A stretch of 64,000 nucleotides of DNA from Phocoena phocoena (Eukaryota > Chordata > Mammalia > Artiodactyla > Phocoenidae), in the NCBI RefSeq assembly GCF_963924675.1, contig NC_089224.1:68991464-69055463 (forward strand), read 5' to 3'. Below the pieces are notes generated by a model. It did not search any database and was not told the origin of the DNA. It was given only the letters and a program-made list of their open reading frames with translations. Below are positions 47,191 to 59,020 of this stretch, piece by piece; position 1 is the stretch's first letter; every line of letters starts with the position of its first letter. Made by a program: the position numbers and the translations under genes.

Positions 47191-47611
47191 TCTTTATATT
47201 TGCAGAAACTGGGGTCGTATTCTACAGGCAATTTTTTAAACCCTCTTTTATGCGTAATAATCTAATATACGGTTAGCATCTTTGTCATTAAATAATCCAC
47301 AATCACAATGTTATTGTCCACATAAGGTCTTAGTATATCTCTGTACTGCATAGATATACTAATATATCATAAATCATTTCCTCATTTTTGGATGTGTTAA
47401 ATAATTTGTATTAATACATTATGCTGTGATAAATACCTTTGTTTTAGATTCTTTACAAGCATTTGTTGTTAGCTAAATTTTGGAGAAATGTTCACTCTGT
47501 TCTTATTACGTTATTTGAATCTTAATGATAATTACTGTGTATATAAGTCCCTTTGAAAATAATTTGTCACAATCAGAAAAGCAATTTCTCAAATGGCAAC
47601 TCAGATGCAAA
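47191..47611. other. AT-rich sequence, possible old L1 3' text
   Basis: The stretch 'ATCTTTGTCATTAAATAATCC ... ATTATGCTGTGATAAATACC' resembles old L1-type antisense 3' text that the preceding L1 insertion would have split. Not certain. Confidence 0.35.
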
Positions 47612-47751
47612 TTCCCTTTCTTTTTCCTTCCCTCCTTTCCTCCCTCCCTCTCTGTTTCTTTCCTTCTTTCCTCCTTTCTTTCTTTCTTTCTTTCCTTCTT
47701 CTTCTGCCCCCCTTCCCTCTTCCTCCTCCTACTTCTTTCTCTCTCTTTCTT
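47612..47751. repeat. Polypyrimidine/polypurine tract, 140 bp
   Basis: Only three purines occur (G47654, G47706, A47731). It contains (TTTC)n and (CCTT)n sub-repeats with partial mirror symmetry. Such tracts can form intramolecular triplexes. The frames 47506-47769 and 47525-47920 are low-complexity artefacts of it. Confidence 0.93.
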
Positions 47752-49260
47752 AGTTACCCCCCTCCCCACTCTCTTTTGCCAATTACCCTACGATGCTAGG
47801 CTGAGGCGTTATTTGAATTACTGCACATTCCTTTCTAGAGCAGAAAATATGACTAAAAATGTATATAAGAGAGATTTTTTGAGTGTGGGTAGTGATGAGA
47901 ACAGCTGGGGTGGAGACTGAAAGAAATGACAGGGACATTTCATGTAGATATAAATGGAATTGCTTAGCACAAAACATAGATTTTCTTGTGGTAGGAGAAT
48001 AAATTAGAATAGAGTATATTTTTTCCTTATAAATATAAAATGCTAAATCTTAAAGCCATCTGTGCTCTTTCTGAAAGTTTATAATTTGAATTTAGGTAAG
48101 TCAAAGTGAAAACGTTCATGTGTCAACAAGCAATGTAGCTGATCTAGGATCTCATAATCAAGTGCCATAAAAAATTTTGGCTACAATAAGTGTGTCCCCA
48201 AAGCCACTGAGTCAGCATTAGCTATTTCAGGAGGAGTTTTCAGGGAGCCCAAAAAAGTCCCCAATGAGAGTAAAATTGTCTTCAAGCCGTTTTGCCTTTC
48301 TTTTGCAATGCAGATCCTGGTACCTCAACTCACTGGTTCCCAAATCAGATATAGTCAAGGAGATAAAATGTGTTCTGTTCCATCCCATGTAGGTACTCCC
48401 AGTGAAATGAGAGGGTCACCTCAATATGCAGACACTAGGAGCCCATACCCTTATTCAGAGGACAGAAGCCCATTGCTAGAGTCAACTTAACTGGGAAATA
48501 GATTTAGACCCAGTAGTGCAGCTCTGTTACCTACCCAAAATTTTAAAGTGGAAAATACTTTGGGGTTTTAGTCTTTCAGAAGGTAGCTCCCTCAAATTTT
48601 AATTATTCTTGTTAAGATAACTGTAATTGTTTATGTCAATAAGTTATGTTATTTTATCTAGTTATTATAAATATGGGTATGTGCATTGTTTACATAGGTT
48701 AGGTGAATTTTATTAACATGTTACTATTTGTTATTGTTACATCAAATTATGGAAATGATACAGTACTCCAGTGATTTGTTCCTGTGTCATTTGAGACATG
48801 ATTTGATATATTTTTTTAATTTGATAGAAATGTTTCACTACTGTCTCTACAAAATTATTATTTATGTTACTAAGATGCTGAACTGACTAATGCCATTTTA
48901 ATGCTAAACTGACTACTAACCTTGAAATTACAAGGGTTGCAATTTTCAGATCATATAGGAGTTACATTTACTATTTTAAATTGCTAATCCTCTCAAATAA
49001 TTATTTGCTTCTTTTTCTGGAAGAATTTTTAATGATTTAAAAGTAATACCCAGCTGATTCTAAAAAATAGGGAAACACAAGAAATACTTAAGAAGAAAAA
49101 ATCTTTCTGCATTCTTAGCATTCAAAAATTATTGGTTGATTTCCTTCCAGTTCTTAACTTTTTCTAACCCTTTCTGTCATGATAAAATGTCCTTCCTTAG
49201 TCTCTAGTAACAATTTTTGATATTCTCTCTGTTTTATATTCTATGATAACTATATATTTC
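47752..49260. other. Unassigned AT-rich sequence
   Basis: No gene or repeat that I can name with confidence; the last part (49020-49160) resembles old L1-type 3' text. Confidence 0.35.
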
Positions 49261-49261
49261 C

Positions 49262-49390
49262 ATGTAGGATATGTATATATATGTGTGTGTATATATATAT
49301 GCACACATATATATAGTATATTTCTATGCAAATATATATACATATATAATATATATATCTCCTGTATATGAAACACTATATATATATTTA
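49262..49390. repeat. Degenerate TA/TG-rich microsatellite
   Basis: Mixed TATATG, TGTGTG and CACATA units with interruptions. A decayed counterpart of the pure TA run at 18976. Confidence 0.85.
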
Positions 49391-52300
49391 ATTCTTTGGA
49401 TAAGAACCTAATCTTATTTTAAACTTAAAGACGTAGTGATTCATGTCCTCATGTGATTCCAATGCCTTATTCATAGATCTGCTTGTAATGATTTAATAAG
49501 TCTTAAACAATGAAGCATGTATTCTGGTAGCTATTACGTATTTTTGTCCCATTATAGATGGAATCATCTAAAAAAGGGATCTAAAGATATCTCTTAGTGC
49601 TGCATGTATATATGTGGTTCTACAAAAGTTGTCATTGTGGTTATTACTTTTAAACACTTGTTTCTTTTTCTTTGGAAATTATTATTTTCATTTCATGATA
49701 CAGTTGTAGTCAAGAATATGGGCAAAATTGCAAGTTTTGCACTTGAAATTTGCAGTTCATCAACCCTTATTTTCTTTTCTTCTGAAATATGGAATTAATA
49801 CCCTGTAAGAAATAAAAGAAATATATATGGTTTAAAAAATTATATATCTGAGGAAGAATCATCATCATTTTTGATAAATAGTCATTCCTGGTTTGGGGAG
49901 TTTATTTTGGCAACTATACTTTAAAAATATTAATGCTTCTAAATTCATGATTGGGATGTCACATTATCTAATTCACGTTAACAAGGAGAGGGAGGCCAGA
50001 GCAACCAGGGTTGCCAGTGAGTGAGAGGGGAATGCCAGAAAAGCAGTAGAAATTGCCCATGCCTGGAAATCAGGAATCCTATGTTCTCAGGTGTACCTGC
50101 CACAAAATATTCAGTGTAAACGTCATTCATTGTTGAGCTTAATAATGCTTTGGTTTCTTAAATGATGTAAAGTTTTCCAAACTAAAAACACAAAACAAAA
50201 CCACAAGTGTATTAGAATAAAGATAAATTATGCACTCAAATCTAACAAGCCAATGAAATACCTGACTTGAAATTTAAAATGGTTAAAAAATATTAGAGCA
50301 TGATTTTTAGGTTTATCAGTTCTTCTAAAGATAGAACATACTGTAATGTTTAATTATGGAGAATTGCTTTGCTAATTAAGGTTTTAGTAGACAGAAAAGG
50401 ATGTTACAACTTAGTCATTAACTTAAATTTTCTTGAAAGAAGTGTAATTCTAAAGACTGAAGAACACAGCTTGGCAGCTTTATAGGTCATATGAATAAAG
50501 CCAACATTTGAGTTCTGGTTTTTCTTGGCAAAATACAACTTTCTGCCTCAAAGAAATAGTGTTGACAAAAAATTGTTCGTAAAAAGTTTCCTTAAACATC
50601 AAATGTCTCTTACAAAGCAATTTGTATACTAAAGTGTAAATTAATCTGATACCGTAATACTGAATTTCCATTTTGAAAATTTATACAAGACTTGAAAATT
50701 GAAGACTTTGAGTTCAATAGCTTAAAAGAAAAAAAGAGTGTTGCAGATTTGTACTGTGTTGTATTGCATTATGTTATATTATTATTCTATTCTAGCCTAA
50801 CCCCCCTGAAGAACATGACTGCTTATGGTCTATCAGGAAATTAGCCGATAGACCATAAGCAGTCTATCAGGACCCACATTTTCAATGTTCTCCTTTACAG
50901 GTAATCACACATATGCCAATATTTACACATCTGTAGATTGTTTAATATAATTGAATGATAATATGATACTAATATGAATTTATCGTATGTGTGTGGTTCT
51001 TGAAATTTACAAAGTTATTTCTAATTCAACACCACCTCCCCCAACCAAGAAGTTGTATGTCCAACCAGTGACTTGGTGTTTTGCTCCTGTTCAGCCTCGA
51101 TAACTGCCTTTGCATAACCTCAGATACGATCAAAACTCTTCTCCCACAAATACGTACTGAACAGAGACTTCCAGAAACTTTCATAATTTGTGCTTCACTG
51201 ATCTCAGAGGGATTTGGGTGAATCAGGTTTTCTACTCCTATCAGCCAATGCAATCTTATGCAACTCTTGTTTCAAGAACCATCTAATATTAATATGAAAC
51301 CTCAAACTCTGTATACAGGATGCAGATCCTTCCTTATCACAGTCCTCAGGCTGCACCTTACATTGGCTTCTTTTCATAAATCCTTTTCACATGTCATACC
51401 CAGGGCCAATGGCTGCAGTCAATAATTAATGCTAGTGGGCTGGCTCTTTTCCAAAATTCAGTTGTTTGCCTTCTCAGTCGATATCATATGGACAATCTTT
51501 GCAAAATTACTCAAGAGATTTTTTAAAAATTGTGTACTGGAGAGAGATAATTGAGAGCTGTTGTACTTTCAAATTCTTATCTGTGATTACAATAGTGAGC
51601 ACAGGCCAAAGGATTCCATGCATTTTTCATTAAGTGAGGAATTTTATTTGTCTAACTTCATAACTTAATGTGACTCTTCAACTAGGACACAATGAAAAAT
51701 GATAAACAGAAGTATTCAGTCTTGAAATTCTAATCCATGCTAGCCAAGGTCAGCCTGCCTGCACAGACTACCGGGCACAGAATGCGGCATAGAGAGCCTT
51801 CGTATGTGTGGACACCCTGCATGTATACCCACTCCTCCATCAGAGGACTCACTCCGAGAGAAAGATCAGCAGCTTCTGAAAGCCAGGGACTCCCTGGCAC
51901 TACAAGAAGGCCTTGTGCTGCTAGGAGCTGGCCTGCCACTCACAGCTAAGCCATGGTATTCTCTTATTGAATAGAAATAATTTCAGAGAATGCCAAAACC
52001 AGACAAGGCCACACTGTGATTTTGTTGGATCAAGGCAAAAACAAGAACCTCCTGTAATTATGTGTTAGACAAAAACAAGGACATTACCCAAGTGATAAAA
52101 AAGACCAGATGTTACCCTTATCTGGCTACTATGAGTAACTATTGCCTTTTGACCAATTACAGTTTTAGCTGTACACCATTCCTCTCTACTGCCTAGAAAA
52201 TAATTTTTAAGATGCCCAAAGAATTATCTTTAATTTTTGATAGCAGCAGTCAATCCAGAGCAAAAGGCCTACTTCCTTGAACTCTTCCTAAGATCACCAA

Positions 52301-52714
52301 ACGTATGTCCAAATCTTCTAAGTTGCTTCTTACACCCTTTCACTGAGATGCCCCCAAGGTTTCTCAAAGGGCGTGTTCTTCCTCATTATAACAAGTGAAT
52401 AAAAGCAACTGTGTTATACTACAAATGTGTTCTGGGAAGTTTTTGGCTGGAGAAATTTGACAAATCTGTGGCATGAGCATTTGGGGATCAAAGGAAAGCT
52501 AGAAGAACACTCACCAGAAAAGACAGTTATATGTAAAGGACAGAGAGATAAATTAACAGCAATAGAAATTCTTCCAAGTGTGCAGAAAAAGGGGAGATTG
52601 ATATGGAAAGAGGGAGAGAGAGAGACATTGCTAGAGACAATTTATGAAGAGAGGACTTGAGAAAATAGACACAGGTCACCATGGGATGTTGGAGGCTAGT
52701 GGTGGTGAAAGTGG
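49391..52714. other. Unassigned AT-rich sequence with a perfect hairpin
   Basis: 3.3 kb without a supported gene or repeat. It contains the inverted repeat listed separately at 50817-50864. A slightly GC-richer block at 51730-51950 holds two overlapping antiparallel frames, neither recognisable. Confidence 0.4.
50817..50864. repeat. Perfect 18-bp inverted repeat (hairpin)
   Basis: The left arm GACTGCTTATGGTCTATC (50817-50834), a 12-base loop, and the exact reverse complement GATAGACCATAAGCAGTC (50847-50864). The right arm is followed by TATCAGGA, which repeats the sequence right after the left arm (50831-50838). Both arms have an ordinary base composition, so this is not an AT-rich chance palindrome. 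Confidence 0.97.
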
Positions 52715-53970
52715 AAATAATTCATCCATGCCTCCATTCACTTATTTAGTCCACCAGTAAGAATTTACTGAGCGCTAACTATGTGCTGGGCACCGGGGCC
52801 TGGGGATGCAATGATAAACAAGAGGAAAATACTATCCCTGCCTTTCTGGATCTCACAGTTGGTGATAGGGAGTGGAAGTTATCGGACGTTGAGATAACAA
52901 ACATTACTCGGATAATTGCAGAAATAAGAATTGCCCTTGACAAGTGCTCTGGAGGAAGGATCTAGGAGGCTCTGAGAGACTCAACAAAGGTGGGGAGGCC
53001 ACAGGTGGCTTCTTTGCACCAAGATCTGAAGAAGGAATAAGAGCTAACCAGGTGAAGAGATGATGGAAGAACAACCCAGGCAGAGAGAAGGACATCAGTG
53101 AAAGCCTTGTGGTGGGAAAGAATATGTTAAGTATAAAAGCATGAAATAAACACTGGAATGGCAATAACAGTAGGATATTCTGTATGAGAGAGTAGAGAGG
53201 TAATTAGGGGTGCAATATGCAGAATATTTTAGGACAAGGACTGGCAAATTAGAGCCTGTGTGTCAAACCCAGCCTGTTGCTTGATTATATGTGAAGTTTT
53301 ATTGGACCACAGCCCCCTATTTGTTTATTGTTTGTGGCTGTTTTTCATTATAATAACAGTGTTGAAAAGTTGCAACAGAGACTGTATGGCCAGGAAAACC
53401 TAAAATATTTGTTATATAGTCCCTTAGAGGAAAAAGTTTGCTGACCCCTGTTACAGGTTTTGCCAGGAGTTTTGTCTTTATTGAAAGAGAAATAGAATGC
53501 CATCAATGGCGTGGAAAAAATGCCTCAGGCTATAATATGGTGAGTTCAATGAACAGAGCCCAGAGGACATGTGGGTAGACAATTATGAGGCAATGGTGGT
53601 AGTTCAGGTGAGAGATGAGGTTGTTTAAGAATAGGGAGGACGTGGTGGAGATGGAGGGAAATGTGATAGATTGGATACGTGAAATATGTGAAATGGAGAA
53701 GAGAAATCAGGGAAGACTTCTGGCTTCTGGCTTATACAGCTAGAGAGAAGATAATGGCATTTGCTGAGCTAAGGGATGCTCCAAAGAGAACCAGCATTTT
53801 GTTAATTTATTTTTACACAAGTGAGAAGATTATGAGTTAAGTTTGGGTGTTCAATTTTGAGGTCACTCTGAGATGCCCAAGAGAAGATACACATTAGACA
53901 GGTGGATATACAGTTCTGGAGCTCAGGGAAGAGTATGAGTTGCATACAAATCTTCCCCTATGTTTATAAA
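52715..53970 (+). repeat. Ancient LINE-type repeat (tentatively L2/CR1-like), interrupted by a MITE
   Basis: Landmarks on the plus strand: 'GAATTTACTGAGCGCTAACTATGTGCTGGGCACCGG' in parts near 52762-52797, 'CCCTGCCTTTCTGGATCTCACAGTTGG' in parts, 'GAAAGCCTTGTGGTGGGAAAG' near 53099, then after the insertion 'GGTGGTAGTTCAGGTGAGAGATGAGG' in parts near 53594 and 'GAGATGCCCAAGAGAAGATACACATTAGACAGGTGGATATACAGTTCTGGAGCTCAGGG' in parts near 53870-53928. The order is that of a very common ancient repeat, but I am unsure of the class. Confidence 0.5.
53230..53457 (-). repeat. hAT-type MITE, second copy (opposite orientation to 13863)
   Basis: It starts 'AGGACAAGGACTGGCAAATTAG', has 'GTGAAGTTTTATTGGACCACAGCC', 'AGAGACTGTATGGCCAGGAAAACCTAAAATATTTG' in parts, and ends 'AGTTTGCTGACCCCTG'. 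It is inserted in the LINE-type repeat around it. Confidence 0.75.
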
Positions 53971-55100
53971 CAATTTGGAACTAACCCAAGGAGATAAGTG
54001 GGGATCAAAGTCCAGAATCAGATTCTAAAAATATTGAACTTGAGTGCATTGTAGGGCTTCCTCTCACTGGGATTTGATCTCCTCAATCTAGAGAATGGCA
54101 GACATGCCCTACAGGAAGGTACCAAACGGACACAAAAGAGCTGGAGGAGGAAAGTATGTGCCACTTGAGAACAGAACACTCCAAAAGGAAAAGAACAATA
54201 GACAAGAGGTGGGGTAACTCATGGACAAGGCCTTCAACACCAATTATCTCAGCCAATAGAGAAACATGGCACAGATGAAGGCCATATTCTAACTGAAGTC
54301 ACCACTCTGATAAGCTACTTCTTCATCCAAAAGAGAAATGGCCAGATAGAGAGAGGAGCTAGAAGTATTTGTTCTAATACTCATTCTAAGTCAGAGAGTT
54401 GAGACTGAGAACCGTTTCCATTATGGCAATGTGAGGAGTCGGAGAGGGGCATGGATACACGTTTCCTTTTAATAAAAGATTCCAAAATCATATAGAGGAC
54501 AAGAGACATATAAGAGGTTCAAAATTTATGTTGTTACATCCTAATTTTAGGAAAGGAGAAACTATGGAGCTATATTTAAATAAAAGGAACTCATTAACAT
54601 AATTGTATTTTAGTAAACAAAGCGGACTGGGGATTAGTGGACATAAGGAGACACTAGTAAGACGTCTACAGAGGGCTGCCTGGAAGTAGCTTTCCAGGGC
54701 TTGGCCATTCTCACTGGCCAAGTATTAGTGGAGGGTGAAAAAATTCTGACCCTGAACTTTGAGCACTAATAAAGCCTAGATGTCTTTACCGCTTCAAGAC
54801 ATTCACTGTGGTGAATAGGAGATTTAATGTAGTTGATGTACTAGGAAGTAGCTCCTAAGAATTTTTTAATCAGTCCTGCAAAACAAGTCCATTCTTTGTT
54901 AGTCGTAACTCAGTATGGAGCCACCATTAGGACTGAATTTTGAGCTCTTATTATTATGCTGGTTAATCACTGACTATGTTTTCAGTGGGAAAATAAAGGA
55001 TGTCTTTGTTTTTTAATCAAATTCAATGGCCTTTCGTAAAAGTAAAATTTTCTTCTCATAATAATGTTAATGCAGTGTTTCCTTTTATATTTTTTAATTT
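53971..55100. other. Unassigned sequence
   Basis: No repeat or gene recognised. The frame 54488-54721 (minus) is unsupported. Confidence 0.4.
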
Positions 55101-55440
55101 TTGCCTTTTAAATGCTCATAAACTCAGAAGTTATACATACTTGTTGCAAAAACTCTAATATTATGGAAATAAATGCAGTGTAAAATGAAAGCCTCCCTGA
55201 AAGGCATTTGCCTGCTCCCTTCTCTCTCCCTAGAGTAAGTATCAGGGTTAACAATTTTGACTGTATACACTTACAGAACTTTATCCATGTATTTACATAT
55301 ATAGTTTTCTTTATAAAAATAGAAATCACACTACATAATATTATTATTGTTATTATTTCTATTGTTATTATTATTATTTATCTTGGTTTCCTCACTCAGT
55401 TGGAACCTCAAACCAGTACCAACAGATCTACTTGAGTAAC
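55101..55440. repeat. Possible old repeat with an (ATT)n tract
   Basis: 'GTTGCAAAAACTCTAATATTATGG' to 'AGTATCAGGGTTAACAATTTTGACTG' reads like a common mammalian repeat that I cannot name. It is followed by a (TTA/TTG)n tract at 55340-55380. Confidence 0.4.
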
Positions 55441-56327
55441 TTTAACTGCAAGGTAACACTTACACTATGTGTGGATGTAAGGTGTTCTGTAGTATTCAGA
55501 ACCCAAAGCAACATTTTTATAATGGTCCTTAGCATGATATTGTCAGATTTGTAAAAGAACTATTTCATCTCTATGTTTAAACTATAGACCAGGTTTTACA
55601 TTATGATCAAAAGAGAGACAACGGAGCTTCATGGAATGAGCCCTTGAACTAGTTCAGCTCATCATTTGATTTTTCTATGATTTAAAGTCCTTATTTGTAA
55701 TGAGGTTTGGGTCCAGTTTATTTCTAATATTCCTGCTAACTCTAGAATTGTATATGTGTTGAGTATTGGAACATCCAGTTTTAAGACGCTTTAAGAGCTT
55801 TTCCTATTTGTCAATATTAAACACCTATTTGCACTCGATACTTTAGGTAAGCTGAGGGACAGAAATACATGCTACCTGTCGTCCATGTCAGATATTGATT
55901 GAAAGATAATTTTTCATTTGCCCTTCAATTGTTATTTCCAACAGTAACTATTTTCCAGAAGTGCTGAGAAGTTCTATGAAAGTAAGGAATTAAGAATCCG
56001 AATGGAAATTAAACTCTTAATAGCTAGAGAAATGGAATCAAGAAAACTAAAATAAAATTTCTTAAGGTGAAGAAGAAGTTTCCTTTCGGTTGTGAGAAAT
56101 ACCTTCAGGAGAAAAAGCAAAAAGAGAAACATGTATGGGACCAAGTACAGGCAAAAGCAGAACATTGGGGTGGCTTAACTATAGAAGAATGAAAAGTGTG
56201 GAGTCATTCTGGTCCCTGGAAAAGAACTGCTGCTCCCCCTTGTGGCCAGTTTAGAGAGCTAACACCCTGATAAAGCAAGACCTTTCATTCTAGACACAAA
56301 ATGATGTAAGATCTGTTTGGATTACAG
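55441..56327. other. Unassigned sequence
   Basis: No feature recognised. Confidence 0.4.
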
Positions 56328-56342
56328 TGATATACTGCTTTT

Positions 56343-56366
56343 TTTTTTTTTTTTTTTTAAACATCT
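56343..56366 (-). mobile_element. Minimal L1 3' insertion (about 8 bp of L1 plus poly(A))
   Basis: A 15-bp TSD, TGATATACTGCTTTT, lies at 56328-56342 and 56367-56381. Between the copies are only 16 T's and AAACATCT, that is, AGATGTTT plus A16 on the minus strand. The L1 3' end in this genome reads AATAAAGATGTT(T)A(n) (see 32175-32200 and 58694-58718). The insert is therefore the last 8 bases of an L1 plus its tail. Confidence 0.85.
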
Positions 56367-56529
56367 TGATATACTGCTTTTAAGAGGGAAATAAAAGGCA
56401 TATTCAAATGGAAACTTCAAGTGATGGTTTTGTCTCAAGTATAGGCTTCATGTCACCAAGGGCAGATGATGTGAGGCTGTGCCCACTTGGAGCCACAGAT
56501 GCTGACTGTGGTCAACTCATGTAGTTGGT

Positions 56530-57000
56530 TGGTCGACACTTACTTAACAAACGTGTTTATTTGCCAACCACTTTGTAAAGTACTAAGAAGAGTGTAAAGT
56601 AATATAATACAGTCATCTTTCAAAAGTACGCCATCCACCTAGGAATATAAAATATAAACACAAGGAGACAGCTCATTATGAGGTGGTGGATTGCTGTCAT
56701 ACTGGATGACCTAGAGCAGGGAGAAGGGAGAGGGGCTTTTTTGCACTGGGACCTGAAGGGTAGGGGTGCTTCAGAGAGGCTTAGGATGGTAATAAGCCAA
56801 TCAAGTAGCAAAGCATAAAGCCAGGAAGTTAACCAAGTTTTGTGTTTATCCACTAAAGGCAAGAAAGAATATTTGGGACCAGATTAAGTAATCCTGAGCT
56901 AACCACTTTGGACTATATCTCACTTGTTTTATAGATAAATAACTGTTAAATGTGTTTGCATAGAGAAGTGGCATAATGTGACATGTTTCAGGAAGTTTAA
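56530..57000 (+). repeat. Possible L2-type remnant
   Basis: 'CACTTACTTAACAAACGTGTTTATTTGCCAACCACTTTG' (parts) and 'GGGCTTTTTTGCACTGGGACCTGAAGGG' (parts) recall ancient LINE-associated text. Diverged. Confidence 0.4.
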
Positions 57001-57189
57001 TATGGGAAACTATATGCAATAAGTGTCCTTTAGTTGCATATGAATTTAAACCTTAAAAGAATTACAATTATTTTTTTTAAAGTTGTACCTCTCTAATCCA
57101 TTATTCCCTATCCTCATATGAGCTATTTTTTCACGTAATGTATTACTATTTGACATTATATGATTATTTACGTGTTTGTTTGTTTGCTG

Positions 57190-57800
57190 TATCCCTCACT
57201 GATTACAAATCCATGAAAGCCACAACTCTCACTTTTGTTTACTGCTGTATCCCTAACTCCTCAGACAGCAGTGGACACTGGCTAAATATTCATTGCTATT
57301 ATAAATAAATCTACATGGAAAGGCAAAAGGCTTGAGGTAAGGAGAGCAATTAAGTGTTTATCAAGATGATGAAACTTGACCTTGAACAGAGGAAGGAGAA
57401 GAGAAAAAAAAGAGACATTCAATATTTTGAAGAATGAGTAAACTAGATTTGATAACTCGCTGAATGTGACTGGCGAGGGAGGAAAAAGGAAGTTAAAATT
57501 GCTGAGGCTTCAAGGTTATGTGCATGGTAGGATGATGGTAGCGTTAAAACAAATCAGGGCCATCGGTTGGAAAGTATGTTTTGGCTGGATAACAGAGTAA
57601 GCTTGTGACACAGTCTGAGAGGGACAGTTAGTGATTTCTGGTTAGAATCCAAGAAGCAGGCCAGGCTTGCAGATTCAGCTTTATGGCAGAAAGGAGAGCT
57701 GAACCATGAGCTAAGATTAGATTTCTGCGGGACGAACTCTAGATGCTGTGAGGAGGAGAGGAGAGAACTGAACCTTATAGTTATATAAGCCGTCTTCAAA
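57190..57800 (+). repeat. L2 3' end and further old LINE-type text
   Basis: 57190-57310 is a good L2 3' end: 'ACAACTCTCACTTTTGTTTACTGCTGTATCCC' in parts, 'GGACACTGGCTAAATATTCATTGC', 'AAATAAAT'. From 57350 to 57800 the text 'GAGGCTTCAAGGTTATGTGCATGG' and similar phrases resembles the ancient repeat at 52715-53970. Confidence 0.55.
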
Positions 57801-58121
57801 ACTGACCTTAAGCACTGTGACCCACTCCTAATTTATGCCTTCATGCTACATATTGAGCCCTGACTAAACAAAACATGATAGGAGGATTCTGGGGAACTCA
57901 TAGTCTTGTTAAGGGAGGCAAACCTGAAGAAAAGATGTATACACATGACTCATCAAAATGAATCAGCTACCCCAGCTCCAGCCGACTGTAGACCTGGCAT
58001 TGTCAGATCTTATGATCTTTCAAGACAGGCTGAGTTTTTATGTGAGAATTTCTACCATCTAAATATAGGACATTGATTAAAATGTGTGGGCCAAATAAAC
58101 CATTTTTGCTGACTGGATTTA

Positions 58122-58344
58122 TTTTTTAATTTATTTTATTGAAATACAGTTGATTTACAATGTTATGTTAATTTCTGCTGTACAGCAAAGTGATTCAGTT
58201 ACACATATTCTTTTTCATATTCTTTTCCATTATGGTTTATCACAGGATATTGAATATAGTTCCCTGTGCTATACAGTAGAACCTTGTCGTTTATCCATTC
58301 TATATATAATAGTTTGCATCTGCTAATCCCAGACTTCCAAACTG
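58122..58344 (-). mobile_element. L1 3' UTR insertion, antisense
   Basis: 'TTATTGAAATACAGTTGATTTACAATG' in parts near 58137, 'TTTCTGCTGTACAGCAAAGTGATTCAG', 'CCCTGTGCTATACAGTAGAACCTTG' and 'GTTTGCATCTGCTAATCCC' are the antisense L1 3'-UTR order. A 9-bp TSD, CTGGATTTA, is at 58113-58121 and 58345-58353. Confidence 0.88.
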
Positions 58345-58400
58345 GCTGGATTTAATCTGCAGCCAGCCCTATTATAATCTCAATCAAGAAGAGAGTCCTC

Positions 58401-58736
58401 CACTGACGTAGAGAATGGACTTGAGGACGCGGGGTGGGGGAAGGGTAAACTGGGACGAAGTGAGAGAGTGGCATGGACATATATACACTACCAAATGTAA
58501 AACAGCTAGTGGGAAGCAGCCGCATAGCACAGGGAGACCAGCTCTGTGCTTTGCGTCCACCTAGAGGGGTGGAATAGGGAGGGTGGGAGGGAGACGCAAG
58601 AGGGAGGAGATATGGGGATGTATATATATGTATAGCTGATTCACTTTGTTATAAAGCAGAAACTAACACACCACCGTAAAGCAATTATACTTCAATAAAG
58701 ATGTTTAAAAAAAAAAAAGGATAAAGACAAAAAAAA
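58401..58736 (+). mobile_element. L1 3' UTR insertion, sense, about 340 bp
   Basis: Similar to the 3' UTR of the young L1 (31880-32190): 'GTGGGAAGCAGCCGCATAGC', 'GGGTGGGAGGGAGACGCAAGAGG', 'CTGATTCACTTTGTTATAAAGCAG' and the end 'CAATAAAGATGTTTAAAA'. TSD is AAGAAGAGAGTCCTC (58386-58400) and AAGAAGAGTCCTC (58737-58749), differing by a GA unit. The tail is interrupted ('GGATAAAGAC'). Confidence 0.9.
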
Positions 58737-58909
58737 AAGAAGAGTCCTCTATCTCCCTTACCCCTTTAATTGTGTAATCTAGGGGAGGATGCTTTAAGAG
58801 TCCTGTGAGAATCAGATTAAACAGTCTGGTAGGGAGGGGTGTTTTAGAAAGGCCACTGTGTACTGGTAGATAGGATCACTCTCACACATAGGTCTGTGGG
58901 AGTTAAATG

Positions 58910-59020
58910 AATATCTCATTCAGTTATTTATTTAATAAATACTTACAGAGCCCATACCATGGGGTAGGAACTCAGTATATAAGGGTGAGCAAATTAGACA
59001 AATTGACATTTTGTTGAGGC
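58910..59020 (+). repeat. L2-type fragment
   Basis: 'CAGTTATTTATTTAATAAATACTTACAGAGCCCATACCATGGGGTAGG' in parts, followed by 'AAGGGTGAGCAAATTAGACA', is old LINE/L2-associated text. Confidence 0.5.

Noticed and set aside
47506..47920. Basic (RKKER-rich) and Ser/Pro/Phe-rich frames
   Set aside because: Translation of the polypyrimidine/polypurine tract, low complexity.
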